Of a DNA stretch of 64,000 nt, positions 36,701 through 42,668 are shown piece after piece; position 1 is the stretch's first letter; every line of letters starts with the position of its first letter. The notes below the pieces were generated by a model. It saw only the letters and a list, made by a program, of their open reading frames with translations, was not told where the DNA came from and ran no database searches. Source of the DNA: DAOTXL01 sp034435455 (lineage in GTDB: Bacteria > Chloroflexota > Anaerolineae > JAAYZQ01); the NCBI GenBank assembly GCA_034435455.1, contig DAOTXL010000070.1, forward strand, positions 56,706 through 120,705, written 5' to 3'. The position numbers and the translations under genes are program-made.

Positions 36701-36753
36701 TGCAGGTGGAGGCGATGGGGGGTGACCATTACCGGGTCAGGGACGTGGGGTGA
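33715..36753 (+). CDS. fusion: glycosidase-like domain plus O-antigen ligase
   Basis: A 1012-aa protein in two parts. After an N-terminal membrane helix (about 10-30), residues 50-340 form a clan GH-A-like barrel: FRWLRQRFPWDRIEP near the start and the acid/base Glu in YQIWDEPN. Where the nucleophile is normally ITEFG, the sequence reads AVSFG, so the nucleophile Glu is missing. A beta domain follows (about 350-475). The rest, from about 480, has some 12 hydrophobic helices with the O-antigen ligase motif LSHPHNFVLDFW. Purine- or pyrimidine-rich linkers interrupt the membrane part. GTG 33724 (GTGA overlap) is an alternative start. Confidence 0.84.
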   Translation: MGAVNDRLRVWGGLLLGLGLAVLLAGGALWSRSRLPAAEPLPFIPLAADKSPGVNTDLSRLDAARREEVLAAIEASGFRWLRQRFPWDRIEPQRGDFDWAVWDEIMAALTRHNLTLIAVLDGSPAWARAAVDADNPLAPPIETHHFGDFVAAFAARYGDQVDYYQIWDEPNIAPHWGAREIDPAAYARLLREGAVQVRAADPGAVVLLAALAPNVEPGGANMSELSFLDALYRWGAAEWFDVVAVQPYDFGQPLDAAPDAGQLNWQRAALLREVMEAYGDAGTAVWAVSFGTVSSLAAGAVEQARQAWPWLGPMLWAAWSPDDLRGQYAPDAATRDALRAVATAPPRAWPGAYPADHPGGRYEGGWRVTPAGADIGGSGDRLTIPFWGTRLDLMVRRGDYRAFLFVTVDGRPANALPRDVEGRAYVVLYDPAATGTQTVTLARSLPAGEHVAEIVAERGWGQWAIVGWAVVREAPSHRPWLPAGLGLAALIVLVVTLYQAWPHRHLFPASCFFLLSPFSSLSARYHALDDRLALALTAGAALLAYVMVGTVPTLAALALLGLLLLLRPEMGLPLIALALPFYQLGRPLLGKVFSMVEILTLLTALGWVFREAGGKGQEAEGREGRIAVCFLPDISRFTALDWSVMALVAMGALSLLWAEHGREAAREFRTVVLEAGIFYALLRAMVRTRRDVWRLADAWMLGAALIALVGVGQWLLGANLITAEGVWRVRGFYGSPNNLALYLGRAFPLAVAVGLWARGGRRRWLYGLAALAMAAALFLTYSRGAWLVGMPAALLFLAAMRGRRTLAVAVGLLLVVAALVLLLGGAARLTSLLAVTEGTTWFRLQLWRSSLAMLADHPLLGVGLDNFLYAYRSHYVLPTAWEEFNLSHPHNFVLDFWLRLGLPGLAIILGLLVGFFRRGWWVCRRSVPEEIGEMAQGRRQGQGAGQARGAGQGQDLPLLVLGLMGGMVNFVAHGLVDNAFFLVDLASVFVLMVAMVQVEAMGGDHYRVRDVG

Positions 36754-36814
36754 TCGAAGCAAATTGCTTCGGTGGGCGATTCTCGCCTGTTCGAAAACCC
36801 ACGGGGCGCGTGGC

Positions 36815-36843
36815 TTGCCATTCTGCCAAAGGTGGGCTATAAT
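36815..36843 (+). promoter_or_regulatory. promoter for the coiled-coil protein
   Basis: TTGCCA (36815-36820) and a perfect TATAAT (36838-36843), 17 bases apart. The transcript should start near 36850, at the base of the hairpin 36856-36879. Confidence 0.65.
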
Positions 36844-36855
36844 GTAGGCCGACAA

Positions 36856-36879
36856 CCCTCTCGGTCAGGGCCGAGGGGG
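36856..36879 (+). promoter_or_regulatory. 5' leader hairpin next to the Shine-Dalgarno
   Basis: CCCTCTCGG and CCGAGGGGG form a 9-base-pair stem (one G-T pair) with a TCAGGG loop, directly before the GGAGGG ribosome site. It may stabilise the message or limit access to the ribosome site. Confidence 0.5.
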
Positions 36880-36889
36880 GGAGGGTTTT

Positions 36890-37411
36890 ATGGCTGCGGT
36901 AGAGCGGACCACATTTCGACAAATGATCCGTCAGGAGCTGCCCGACCTGCTGCGGGAAGATGCGGCCTGGCGCGATGAGCTGGCGCGCATTCTGGCCGGG
37001 GCTTTTACCCCTCGCTGGGAAATTCAGGATATCCTGGCCCGGTGGGACCGCAAGGCAGAGTTGATGGAGGCAGAACTGCAAGAGTTCAAGGCCGAGATGT
37101 CGCGCTGGCATCAGCATTGGGAGGAGTTGCGTCAAGGCCAGGCGCGGCTGGAAGAGGGCCAGGCGCGGCTGGAGCAGCGGGTGGAACGGGTAGAAGAAGG
37201 CCAGGCGCGGCTGGAGCAGCGGTTGGAACGGGTAGAAGAAGGCCAGGTGCGGCTGGAGGAGGGGCAAGTGCGGGTGGAGCAAACGGTGAAACGCATGGAT
37301 CGCCGTTTGCTGGTCTTGGGGAACCGGTGGGGGCCCAAGAACGAAGCCGCGGTTCGCAACGCTCTGCAGGGCCTCATCGGCGGCCTGGGCTATGTAGGAC
37401 CTCAATCTTGA
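36890..37411 (+). CDS. coiled-coil protein, probably truncated DUF3782-like
   Basis: A 173-aa protein. An N-terminal helical region is followed by a long charged coiled coil (about 60-145) made of repeats of EGQARLEQRLERVE, 14 residues (42 bases) each. The end LGNRWGPKNEAAVRNALQGL resembles the junction where DUF3782-type proteins continue into a PD-(D/E)XK-like nuclease domain. Here it stops after GYVGPQS, so the catalytic domain is missing. That assignment is from memory of the family pattern and is tentative. It has its own promoter and a good Shine-Dalgarno, so it may still be made. Confidence 0.7.
   Translation: MAAVERTTFRQMIRQELPDLLREDAAWRDELARILAGAFTPRWEIQDILARWDRKAELMEAELQEFKAEMSRWHQHWEELRQGQARLEEGQARLEQRVERVEEGQARLEQRLERVEEGQVRLEEGQVRVEQTVKRMDRRLLVLGNRWGPKNEAAVRNALQGLIGGLGYVGPQS
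37151..37276 (+). repeat. 42-bp in-frame tandem repeat coding a coiled coil
   Basis: About three imperfect copies of a 42-base unit encode 14-residue coiled-coil repeats. Copy number may vary between strains. Confidence 0.65.
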
Positions 37412-37463
37412 AGCGGCAATCTTCTTGATACCATTTCTTCAAGACCGTCTCCTCTGACTCACG

Positions 37464-37931
37464 CTACTCCGATTCAACCTCTATGCTCATCAATTGGATG
37501 TTCTGAAGCACCTCTTCGTCTGTCACGATGAAATCAGGACACGCGTGCCACTCCCCTTGCAGAGTGACATACACGACAGCCCCATTGCTGAAACGGATCC
37601 GGTACTCGTACAACCCAGTCAAGTTGTCTCTGAGTACGATCTCATAATCGGTTGTCACCACATGCTGGGCGACCCTGACTTCTTCAAGCGCCTCCGGTGT
37701 GCTGATTGTTGCCAGCCAATCATAGTCCTCCGCGACGGCGGCCTGAAACGACCAGTCGAGGAATCGAGTCAGCGCGCGTGGCGGAACGTGTCCGCTGAGG
37801 AAGTCATAGCAAGCCTGACCGGTGATGACTGGCACGCCGCAGCAGTAGAACAAGGATGCGGACAGGAGCAAGATCAGAACCACGACCGCGCTGCGCCCCA
37901 GCGGACGGTTCCAACCTGCAAGCTTGCTCAT
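37464..37931 (-). CDS. secreted or membrane-anchored protein of unknown function
   Basis: A 155-aa protein I do not recognise. It has an N-terminal hydrophobic segment (SAVVVLILLLSASLFYCCG) that could be a signal peptide or a lipoprotein signal. The mature part is acidic, with a helical stretch (ALTRFLDWSFQAAVAEDYDWL) and beta strands containing YEIVLRDNLTGLYEYRIRF. Such a fold resembles NTF2/DUF4878-like domains, but this is only inference. AGAGGG precedes the ATG. Base composition is visibly more AT-rich than the neighbours, which may mean later acquisition. Confidence 0.72.
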   Translation of the reverse strand: MSKLAGWNRPLGRSAVVVLILLLSASLFYCCGVPVITGQACYDFLSGHVPPRALTRFLDWSFQAAVAEDYDWLATISTPEALEEVRVAQHVVTTDYEIVLRDNLTGLYEYRIRFSNGAVVYVTLQGEWHACPDFIVTDEEVLQNIQLMSIEVESE

Positions 37932-38023
37932 CAGACCCTCTCTATAATGGAATCCCCCATGAAGTGACTGGCCTCTAAAATCTCAATGTCGATTCTCTCA
38001 CCCTTGTCATTCAACCTGGCTCC

Positions 38024-38052
38024 ATTATACACCAAAGCGTGCTCGCTGACAA
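38024..38052 (-). promoter_or_regulatory. promoter for the 155-aa secreted protein
   Basis: Minus-strand TTGTCA (38047-38052) and a perfect TATAAT (38024-38029), exactly 17 bases apart. Confidence 0.68.
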
Positions 38053-38124
38053 GCATGCTTTGTTCTCAACAGCCGGCCTGGCTAACGGCCTGCCAGGGCG
38101 GGCTTGCCGGGAGATGGCCACAAG

Positions 38125-38153
38125 TTGACAGGCCGGCAATTCTGCCGTAGAAT
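38125..38153 (+). promoter_or_regulatory. sigma70-type promoter for the UXS-glycan operon
   Basis: TTGACA (38125-38130) and TAGAAT (38148-38153), exactly 17 bases apart. The leader before the UDP-glucuronate decarboxylase gene would be about 160 bases. Confidence 0.68.
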
Positions 38154-38318
38154 CCTTTTCAGGGTATACGCTCCGTGGTTGAAGGCCAGACACAAATTGG
38201 TGAGAGCGGGAAATGCCACAAATAACCATAGGACAGGCAATCGGCAAAGATCAAATCCAGCACGCGCCTGTGAACCTGGACATACCCACTTCCCACTCTT
38301 CCAACACGAGGAGGAACG

Positions 38319-39272
38319 ATGCGCATCCTGATTACGGGCGGGGCCGGCTTCATCGGCTCCCATCTGTGCGATTACCTGCTGGCGCAGGGCCACGAGGTGA
38401 TCGCCATGGACAACCTGAGCACCGGCTCGACCGATAATATTGCCCATCTGGCCGGGCAGGAGCGGTTTCGCTTTATCAAACACAACGTGACCGAGTATAT
38501 CTTTGTCGAAGGGCCGTTGGATGCGGTGTTGCACCTGGCCTCGCTGCCCAGCCCGGTGGACTATCTCAACTACCCCATCCAGACGCTGAAGGTGGGGGCG
38601 CTGGGTACCCACAAGGCGTTGGGCCTGGCCAAGGCCAAAGGGGCGCGCTTTCTGCTGGCTTCTACGTCGGAGGTCTACGGCGACCCGCTGATCCATCCCC
38701 AGCCGGAAGATTATTGGGGCAACGTCAACCCGGTCGGCCCGCGCGGCGTTTACGACGAATCCAAGCGGTTCGCCGAGGCGCTGACCATGGCCTACCACCG
38801 CTACCACGGCGTCGAGACGCGCATTGTGCGCATTTTCAACACTTATGGCCCCCGCATGAGGCTGGACGATGGCCGGGTGGTGCCCAATTTCATCCGCCAG
38901 GCGCTCCGGGGCGAGCCGCTGACGGTCTATGACGACGGCTCGCGGACACGCAGCTTTTGCTACATCTCCGACCTGGTGGAGGGCATGGTCCGCCTGCTGT
39001 GGTCCGGCGAAGTCTATCCGGTGAACCTGGGCAACCCCCAGGAAATGACCATCCTGGAATTCGCCCGCAAGGTGCTGGAAGTGACCGGCAGCAAATCAGA
39101 GATCCTGTTCGTCCATCCCCGCGATGAGCGGACCCAGGATGACCCCATGATCCGCCGCCCCGATATCAGCAAGGCGCGGCGGGTGCTGGGATGGGAGCCG
39201 GTGGTCGAACTGGAAGAAGGGTTGAGGAAAACCGTTGATTGGTTCCGTACGCGCCTGGGCCGCCAGGCCTGA
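38319..39272 (+). CDS. UDP-glucuronate decarboxylase (UDP-xylose synthase)
   Basis: This 317-aa short-chain dehydrogenase should convert UDP-glucuronate to UDP-xylose with bound NAD. It has the GGAGFIG cofactor loop (7-13), the family-specific stretch HLASLPSPVDYLNYP, the STSEVYGDP loop and the catalytic Tyr/Lys in VYDESKRFAEA. NTYGPRM and DGSRTRSF in the C-terminal half are also hallmarks of UXS proteins. GAGGAGG precedes the ATG. UDP-xylose would be used by the glycosyltransferases that follow. Confidence 0.93.
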   Translation: MRILITGGAGFIGSHLCDYLLAQGHEVIAMDNLSTGSTDNIAHLAGQERFRFIKHNVTEYIFVEGPLDAVLHLASLPSPVDYLNYPIQTLKVGALGTHKALGLAKAKGARFLLASTSEVYGDPLIHPQPEDYWGNVNPVGPRGVYDESKRFAEALTMAYHRYHGVETRIVRIFNTYGPRMRLDDGRVVPNFIRQALRGEPLTVYDDGSRTRSFCYISDLVEGMVRLLWSGEVYPVNLGNPQEMTILEFARKVLEVTGSKSEILFVHPRDERTQDDPMIRRPDISKARRVLGWEPVVELEEGLRKTVDWFRTRLGRQA

Positions 39273-40716
39273 CGGCCGGGCGACGCTCTCCGCCCTGGGG
39301 CTGATTGTGGCGCTGGCCCTGGCCATCGCACTGCTGCCGCTGACCTGGGCGGTGCTGCTGGTCGCCGGTGCGGCAGTGCTGTTGGCGACCCTCATCTGGC
39401 CGCAGGTGGGGGTGTTGCTGCTTGTGCCGGCGGTGCCCTTTGGCTCTCTGCGCCAGGTGCAGGTTGGCGTAATGAACGTCGGTCTGACCGAGGCGCTGCT
39501 GGCCCTGGTGCTGGCCGCCTGGCTGATGCGCCGCCTCGCCCGCCGCGATCTGTACCTCCGCTGGCCGCCGCTGACGGGACCGCTGCTGCTCTTCCTGGGC
39601 GCGTTGCTGCTCTCGACCCTGGGCGCGACCTCGCTTCAACACAGCCTCAAGGAGGTCCTCAAATGGATCGAGGTGCTGCTCCTCTACCTGCTGGTGGCGG
39701 ACGAGATGGACGAGCGGTGGCGCAAAGCCCTGTTGTTCACCATCCTGACCACAGGGGCTGTGGCTGCCCTGCACGGCATCTACCAGTTCCTCTTTCAGGT
39801 CGGCCCGGAGCAGTTCATCCTCTTTGGCCGTTTCATGCGGGCCTACGGCACCTTCGAGCAGCCCAACCCCTACGCCGGCTACCTGGGGCTGACGTTGCCG
39901 CTGGCAGTGGGCCTGATCGTGGTCGCGGTGGTCCCCTCTCCCCTGGGGGAGAGGGTCGGGGTGAGGGGGAGATGGTTCCTGTGGGCCGCCGGCTGTGGTG
40001 CGCTGATGCTGGCGGCGATGATCATGTCCTGGTCACGGGGGGCGTGGCTGGGGCTGGCGGCTGCCCTGGCAGCCATGGCCGTCGCTGTGGTGGCCCGCAG
40101 CGGACGGGCCGCAGTGTTGGGTGCGGTGTTTGTGGTCCTCCTCCTGTACCTCCTGGTGGGCGGAGGGCTGGCGCTCGTGCCGCCGGCGATTGCGCAACGT
40201 TTCGGCGACTTGATGCCGTACCTGGGCATCATGGATGTGCGGGGAAAAGAGATTACCGATGCCAACTTTGCCGTCCTGGAGCGGATGGCCCACTGGCAGG
40301 CGGCCCTGGCCATGTGGACCGATCATCCCTGGCTGGGGGTGGGCATCGGCAACTATGAGCCGGTCTATGGCCGCTATGCCCTGCCTCTGTGGCCCTACGC
40401 TCTGGGCCATGCCCACAACTACTATCTCAACATCGGGGCCGAAGCGGGCGTCGTGGGCCTGGGGGCCTATCTCCTCCTGTGGGGTGCGGCCCTGGTTCTG
40501 GCCTGGCGGGCCACGCGGCGTACCTTCGGTTGGGAGTGGGGCCTGGCCCTGGGCCTGTTGGGCGTCCTGGTCCACCTCAGCGTTCACAACCTGTTCGACA
40601 ACCTGTACGTCCACGGCATCTACCTGCAGGTGGCGATGCTGCTGGGGATGGGGGCAGCGATTGACGCAGTCTCAAGGAGGCATGACACTGTTGCTACGGA
40701 TCATCACAACCCTTGA
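39235..40716 (+). CDS. O-antigen ligase-like membrane protein
   Basis: A polytopic protein of about 493 aa with some twelve helices. The Wzy_C/WaaL signature is present, with the HAHN motif in LGHAHNYYLNIGAEAG. These enzymes join or polymerise surface glycans from lipid carriers. The start is uncertain: the frame opens with TTG at 39235 inside the end of the decarboxylase gene. A palindromic repeat is inserted in frame at 39934-39969, encoding SPLGERVGVRG in a loop between helices. Confidence 0.85.
   Translation: MIGSVRAWAARPDGRATLSALGLIVALALAIALLPLTWAVLLVAGAAVLLATLIWPQVGVLLLVPAVPFGSLRQVQVGVMNVGLTEALLALVLAAWLMRRLARRDLYLRWPPLTGPLLLFLGALLLSTLGATSLQHSLKEVLKWIEVLLLYLLVADEMDERWRKALLFTILTTGAVAALHGIYQFLFQVGPEQFILFGRFMRAYGTFEQPNPYAGYLGLTLPLAVGLIVVAVVPSPLGERVGVRGRWFLWAAGCGALMLAAMIMSWSRGAWLGLAAALAAMAVAVVARSGRAAVLGAVFVVLLLYLLVGGGLALVPPAIAQRFGDLMPYLGIMDVRGKEITDANFAVLERMAHWQAALAMWTDHPWLGVGIGNYEPVYGRYALPLWPYALGHAHNYYLNIGAEAGVVGLGAYLLLWGAALVLAWRATRRTFGWEWGLALGLLGVLVHLSVHNLFDNLYVHGIYLQVAMLLGMGAAIDAVSRRHDTVATDHHNP
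39934..39969. repeat. CCCTCTCCCC/GGGGAGAGGG palindrome inside a gene
   Basis: Perfect 10-base arms (39934-39943 and 39946-39955) with a 2-base loop, followed by TCGGGGTGAGGG. This is a widespread repeat normally found between genes; here it is read in frame within the O-antigen ligase gene. Confidence 0.8.
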
Positions 40717-41248
40717 AAGCAGTCGCCGGGCGGCCTGGATGAAGGCCCTGCCCCTTGTGGGTCCCCTTTGGGCCAGGCTGTTGTCCAGCCCCAAAGAATT
40801 GGAACGGTTCATCAAATTTGCCCTGGTCGGCACGCTGGGCTTCGTGGTGGACCTGACCGTCCTCAACCTCATGAAGCGCCTGTTCGAGGCCATCGGCCTG
40901 GGGGTGGGTTGGAACGTGGCGCTGGAGCCGCGCCAGATTCAGTTGGCCCTGGCCAACACCATCTCGTTCAGCATGGCCGTGTTGAGCAATTTTACCTGGA
41001 ACCGGCTGTGGACCTTTCCCGAATCACAGGAGCGGCCCGTGGGCAGCCAGTTGGTCCAGTTTGCCATCGTCAATGTGCTGGGCTGGGGCATCAACACCCT
41101 GCTCTTATTGGTGTTGGACCGGTATGTTTTTGCCCATTTTGTCAGCGGACGGTTGAGCTATAACCTGGCCAAGGCTATCGCCACTATCGTGGTCCTGTTC
41201 TGGAACTTTGGCATCAACCGCATCTGGACCTATCGGGGAATTGAGTGA
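40682..41248 (+). CDS. GtrA family membrane protein
   Basis: A 188-aa protein with four hydrophobic helices of the GtrA family. The family motifs are visible: ERFIKFALVGTLGFVVDL at helix 1, FTWNRLWTF after helix 2, and FWNFGINRIWTY at the end. GtrA-like proteins are thought to help lipid-linked sugars cross the membrane or to work with glycosyltransferases. The ATG at 40682 overlaps the ligase end and has AAGGAGG unusually close; Met20 (40739) is an alternative start. Confidence 0.9.
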   Translation: MTLLLRIITTLESSRRAAWMKALPLVGPLWARLLSSPKELERFIKFALVGTLGFVVDLTVLNLMKRLFEAIGLGVGWNVALEPRQIQLALANTISFSMAVLSNFTWNRLWTFPESQERPVGSQLVQFAIVNVLGWGINTLLLLVLDRYVFAHFVSGRLSYNLAKAIATIVVLFWNFGINRIWTYRGIE

Positions 41249-41266
41249 CGTTTCATCTGAGCCAGG

Positions 41267-42382
41267 ATGCACATCGGCATTGATTACACAGCAGCGGTGC
41301 AGCAGGGGGGCGGCATCGGGCGCTACACGCGCAATCTGATCCGGGCGCTGGCCGACCTGGACCGGGAGAACGACTACCGCCTGTTTGTCGCCGGGCGGGG
41401 GGACGACGGGCCGGGTTCCTGGCCGGCCAACTTTCGGCTGCGCGCCGTGCCCCTTTCCGACCGATGGACAACGATCCTGTGGCAGCGGCTGCGCCTGCCG
41501 GTGCCGGTCCAACTTGTCACCGGGCGGCTGGACCTGTTCCACTCGCCCGACTTTGTGCTGCCGCCGACGGGCCGCACGCCGACCATCCTGACCGTGCATG
41601 ACCTGTCGTTTTTGCGTGTGCCCGAGTGCTTTGTGCCCGCCTTTCGTCGCTACCTGGAGGGGGCGGTCGGCCGCGCCGTGCGCCGGGCGCGGCGCATCCT
41701 GGCCGATTCCGAGAGCACGCGCCGGGACCTGATCGAACTGCTGGAGGTGGAGCCGGAGCGGGTGACGGTGTTGTATCCCGGTGTCGAGCCCCGCTTTCGG
41801 CCGGTTCGGGATGCGGAGGTGCTGGAGCGGGTGCGCGCCCGCTATAACCTGCCGACGAGGTTTATTCTAGGGTTGGGTACACTCCAGCCGCGCAAAAACT
41901 TTGACGGGTTGATCCGGGCCTTTGCCCGGTTGCCGGCAGCGGACGACCTGCATCTGGTCATCGTCGGCAGCAGGGGGTGGATGTATGAGGAGATGTTGGC
42001 CCTGCCGGCACGTCTGGGGCTTGAGGAGCGGGTGCACTTTGCCGGCTTTGTCGCCGATGCCGACCTGCCGGCGCTCTACAATCTGGCGGCAATCTTTGCC
42101 TTTCCATCATGGTACGAGGGGTTTGGCCTGCCGGTGCTGGAGGCGATGGCCTGTGGCACGCCGGTGGTGGCCGCCGATAATTCCTCGTTGCCGGAGGTGA
42201 CAGGTGAAGCGGGCTTGCTGGTGGATGCTGCTGATCTGGATGCCCTGACCGGGGCGTTGGTCCGCCTGCTGAGCGACAGAGAGCTGCGGGCGCGATTGGT
42301 GGTTGCCGGGCGGGAGCAGGCGCGGCAGTTCACATGGGAAGGAGCGGCACGACAGTTGTTAGAGGTATACCGGTCTTTTTGA
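41267..42382 (+). CDS. glycosyltransferase family 4 (GT-B)
   Basis: A 371-aa GT4 enzyme. The N-terminal Rossmann half has the substrate loop GGGIGRYTRNLI, and a mid-domain TVHDLSFLRVPE segment follows. The C-terminal half binds the nucleotide sugar: LGTLQPRKNFDGLI, then PSWYEGFGLPVLEAMACGTPVV with the E-x7-E retaining signature. It should build a glycan on the inner membrane face, using sugars such as UDP-xylose from the same operon. It follows gtrA by 18 bases. Confidence 0.94.
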   Translation: MHIGIDYTAAVQQGGGIGRYTRNLIRALADLDRENDYRLFVAGRGDDGPGSWPANFRLRAVPLSDRWTTILWQRLRLPVPVQLVTGRLDLFHSPDFVLPPTGRTPTILTVHDLSFLRVPECFVPAFRRYLEGAVGRAVRRARRILADSESTRRDLIELLEVEPERVTVLYPGVEPRFRPVRDAEVLERVRARYNLPTRFILGLGTLQPRKNFDGLIRAFARLPAADDLHLVIVGSRGWMYEEMLALPARLGLEERVHFAGFVADADLPALYNLAAIFAFPSWYEGFGLPVLEAMACGTPVVAADNSSLPEVTGEAGLLVDAADLDALTGALVRLLSDRELRARLVVAGREQARQFTWEGAARQLLEVYRSF

Positions 42383-42402
42383 CAAAGGGTGATGGAGGGA
42401 GA

Positions 42403-42660
42403 ATGAAGACCATCCGCGTTGTGGTCGTTGACGATCACCCGGTGGTTCGGTTGGGCATCTGCAATGCTCTCCGACAGGAACCTGACATCGAGATCGCAGG
42501 CGAGGCCGCCGACGGTAGCCAGGCCCTGGAGCTGGTCAGGGCCGTCCGTCCGGATGTGTGTATCCTGGATGTGCAGATGCCTGACATGAGCGGCGTCATG
42601 GTGGCCCGCCGGTTGCGGGCTCACTGTCCTGCTGTGCATATGAGGCGGTCTGGCCCTTAA
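42403..42660 (+). pseudogene. truncated NarL-type response regulator
   Basis: A gene fragment of 85 codons. It has the start of a NarL/LuxR-type receiver domain: VVVDDHPVVR, then the phospho-acceptor Asp in PDVCILDVQMPDMSG. After RLRAHCPAV the sequence departs into HMRRSGP and stops. The Thr and Lys of the receiver and the whole DNA-binding domain are missing; a full protein has about 210-220 aa. GGAGGGAGA before the ATG is intact, so a short receiver fragment may still be made. It is followed after 8 bases by a matching-type kinase whose own N-terminus looks cut. Confidence 0.85.
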
Positions 42661-42668
42661 TCATCGCC

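Larger units (their letters stand above)
37932..38318. other. divergent intergenic region with two promoters
   Basis: This 387-base stretch holds the minus promoter at 38024-38052 and the plus promoter at 38125-38153. A short CCTGGC/GCCAGG inverted repeat lies between them near 38075-38095. I see no gene in it. Confidence 0.6.

Noticed and set aside
36754..36889. Possible small gene between the fusion protein and the coiled-coil gene
   Set aside because: The stretch is explained by a promoter and leader hairpin, and no ORF with a ribosome site fits.
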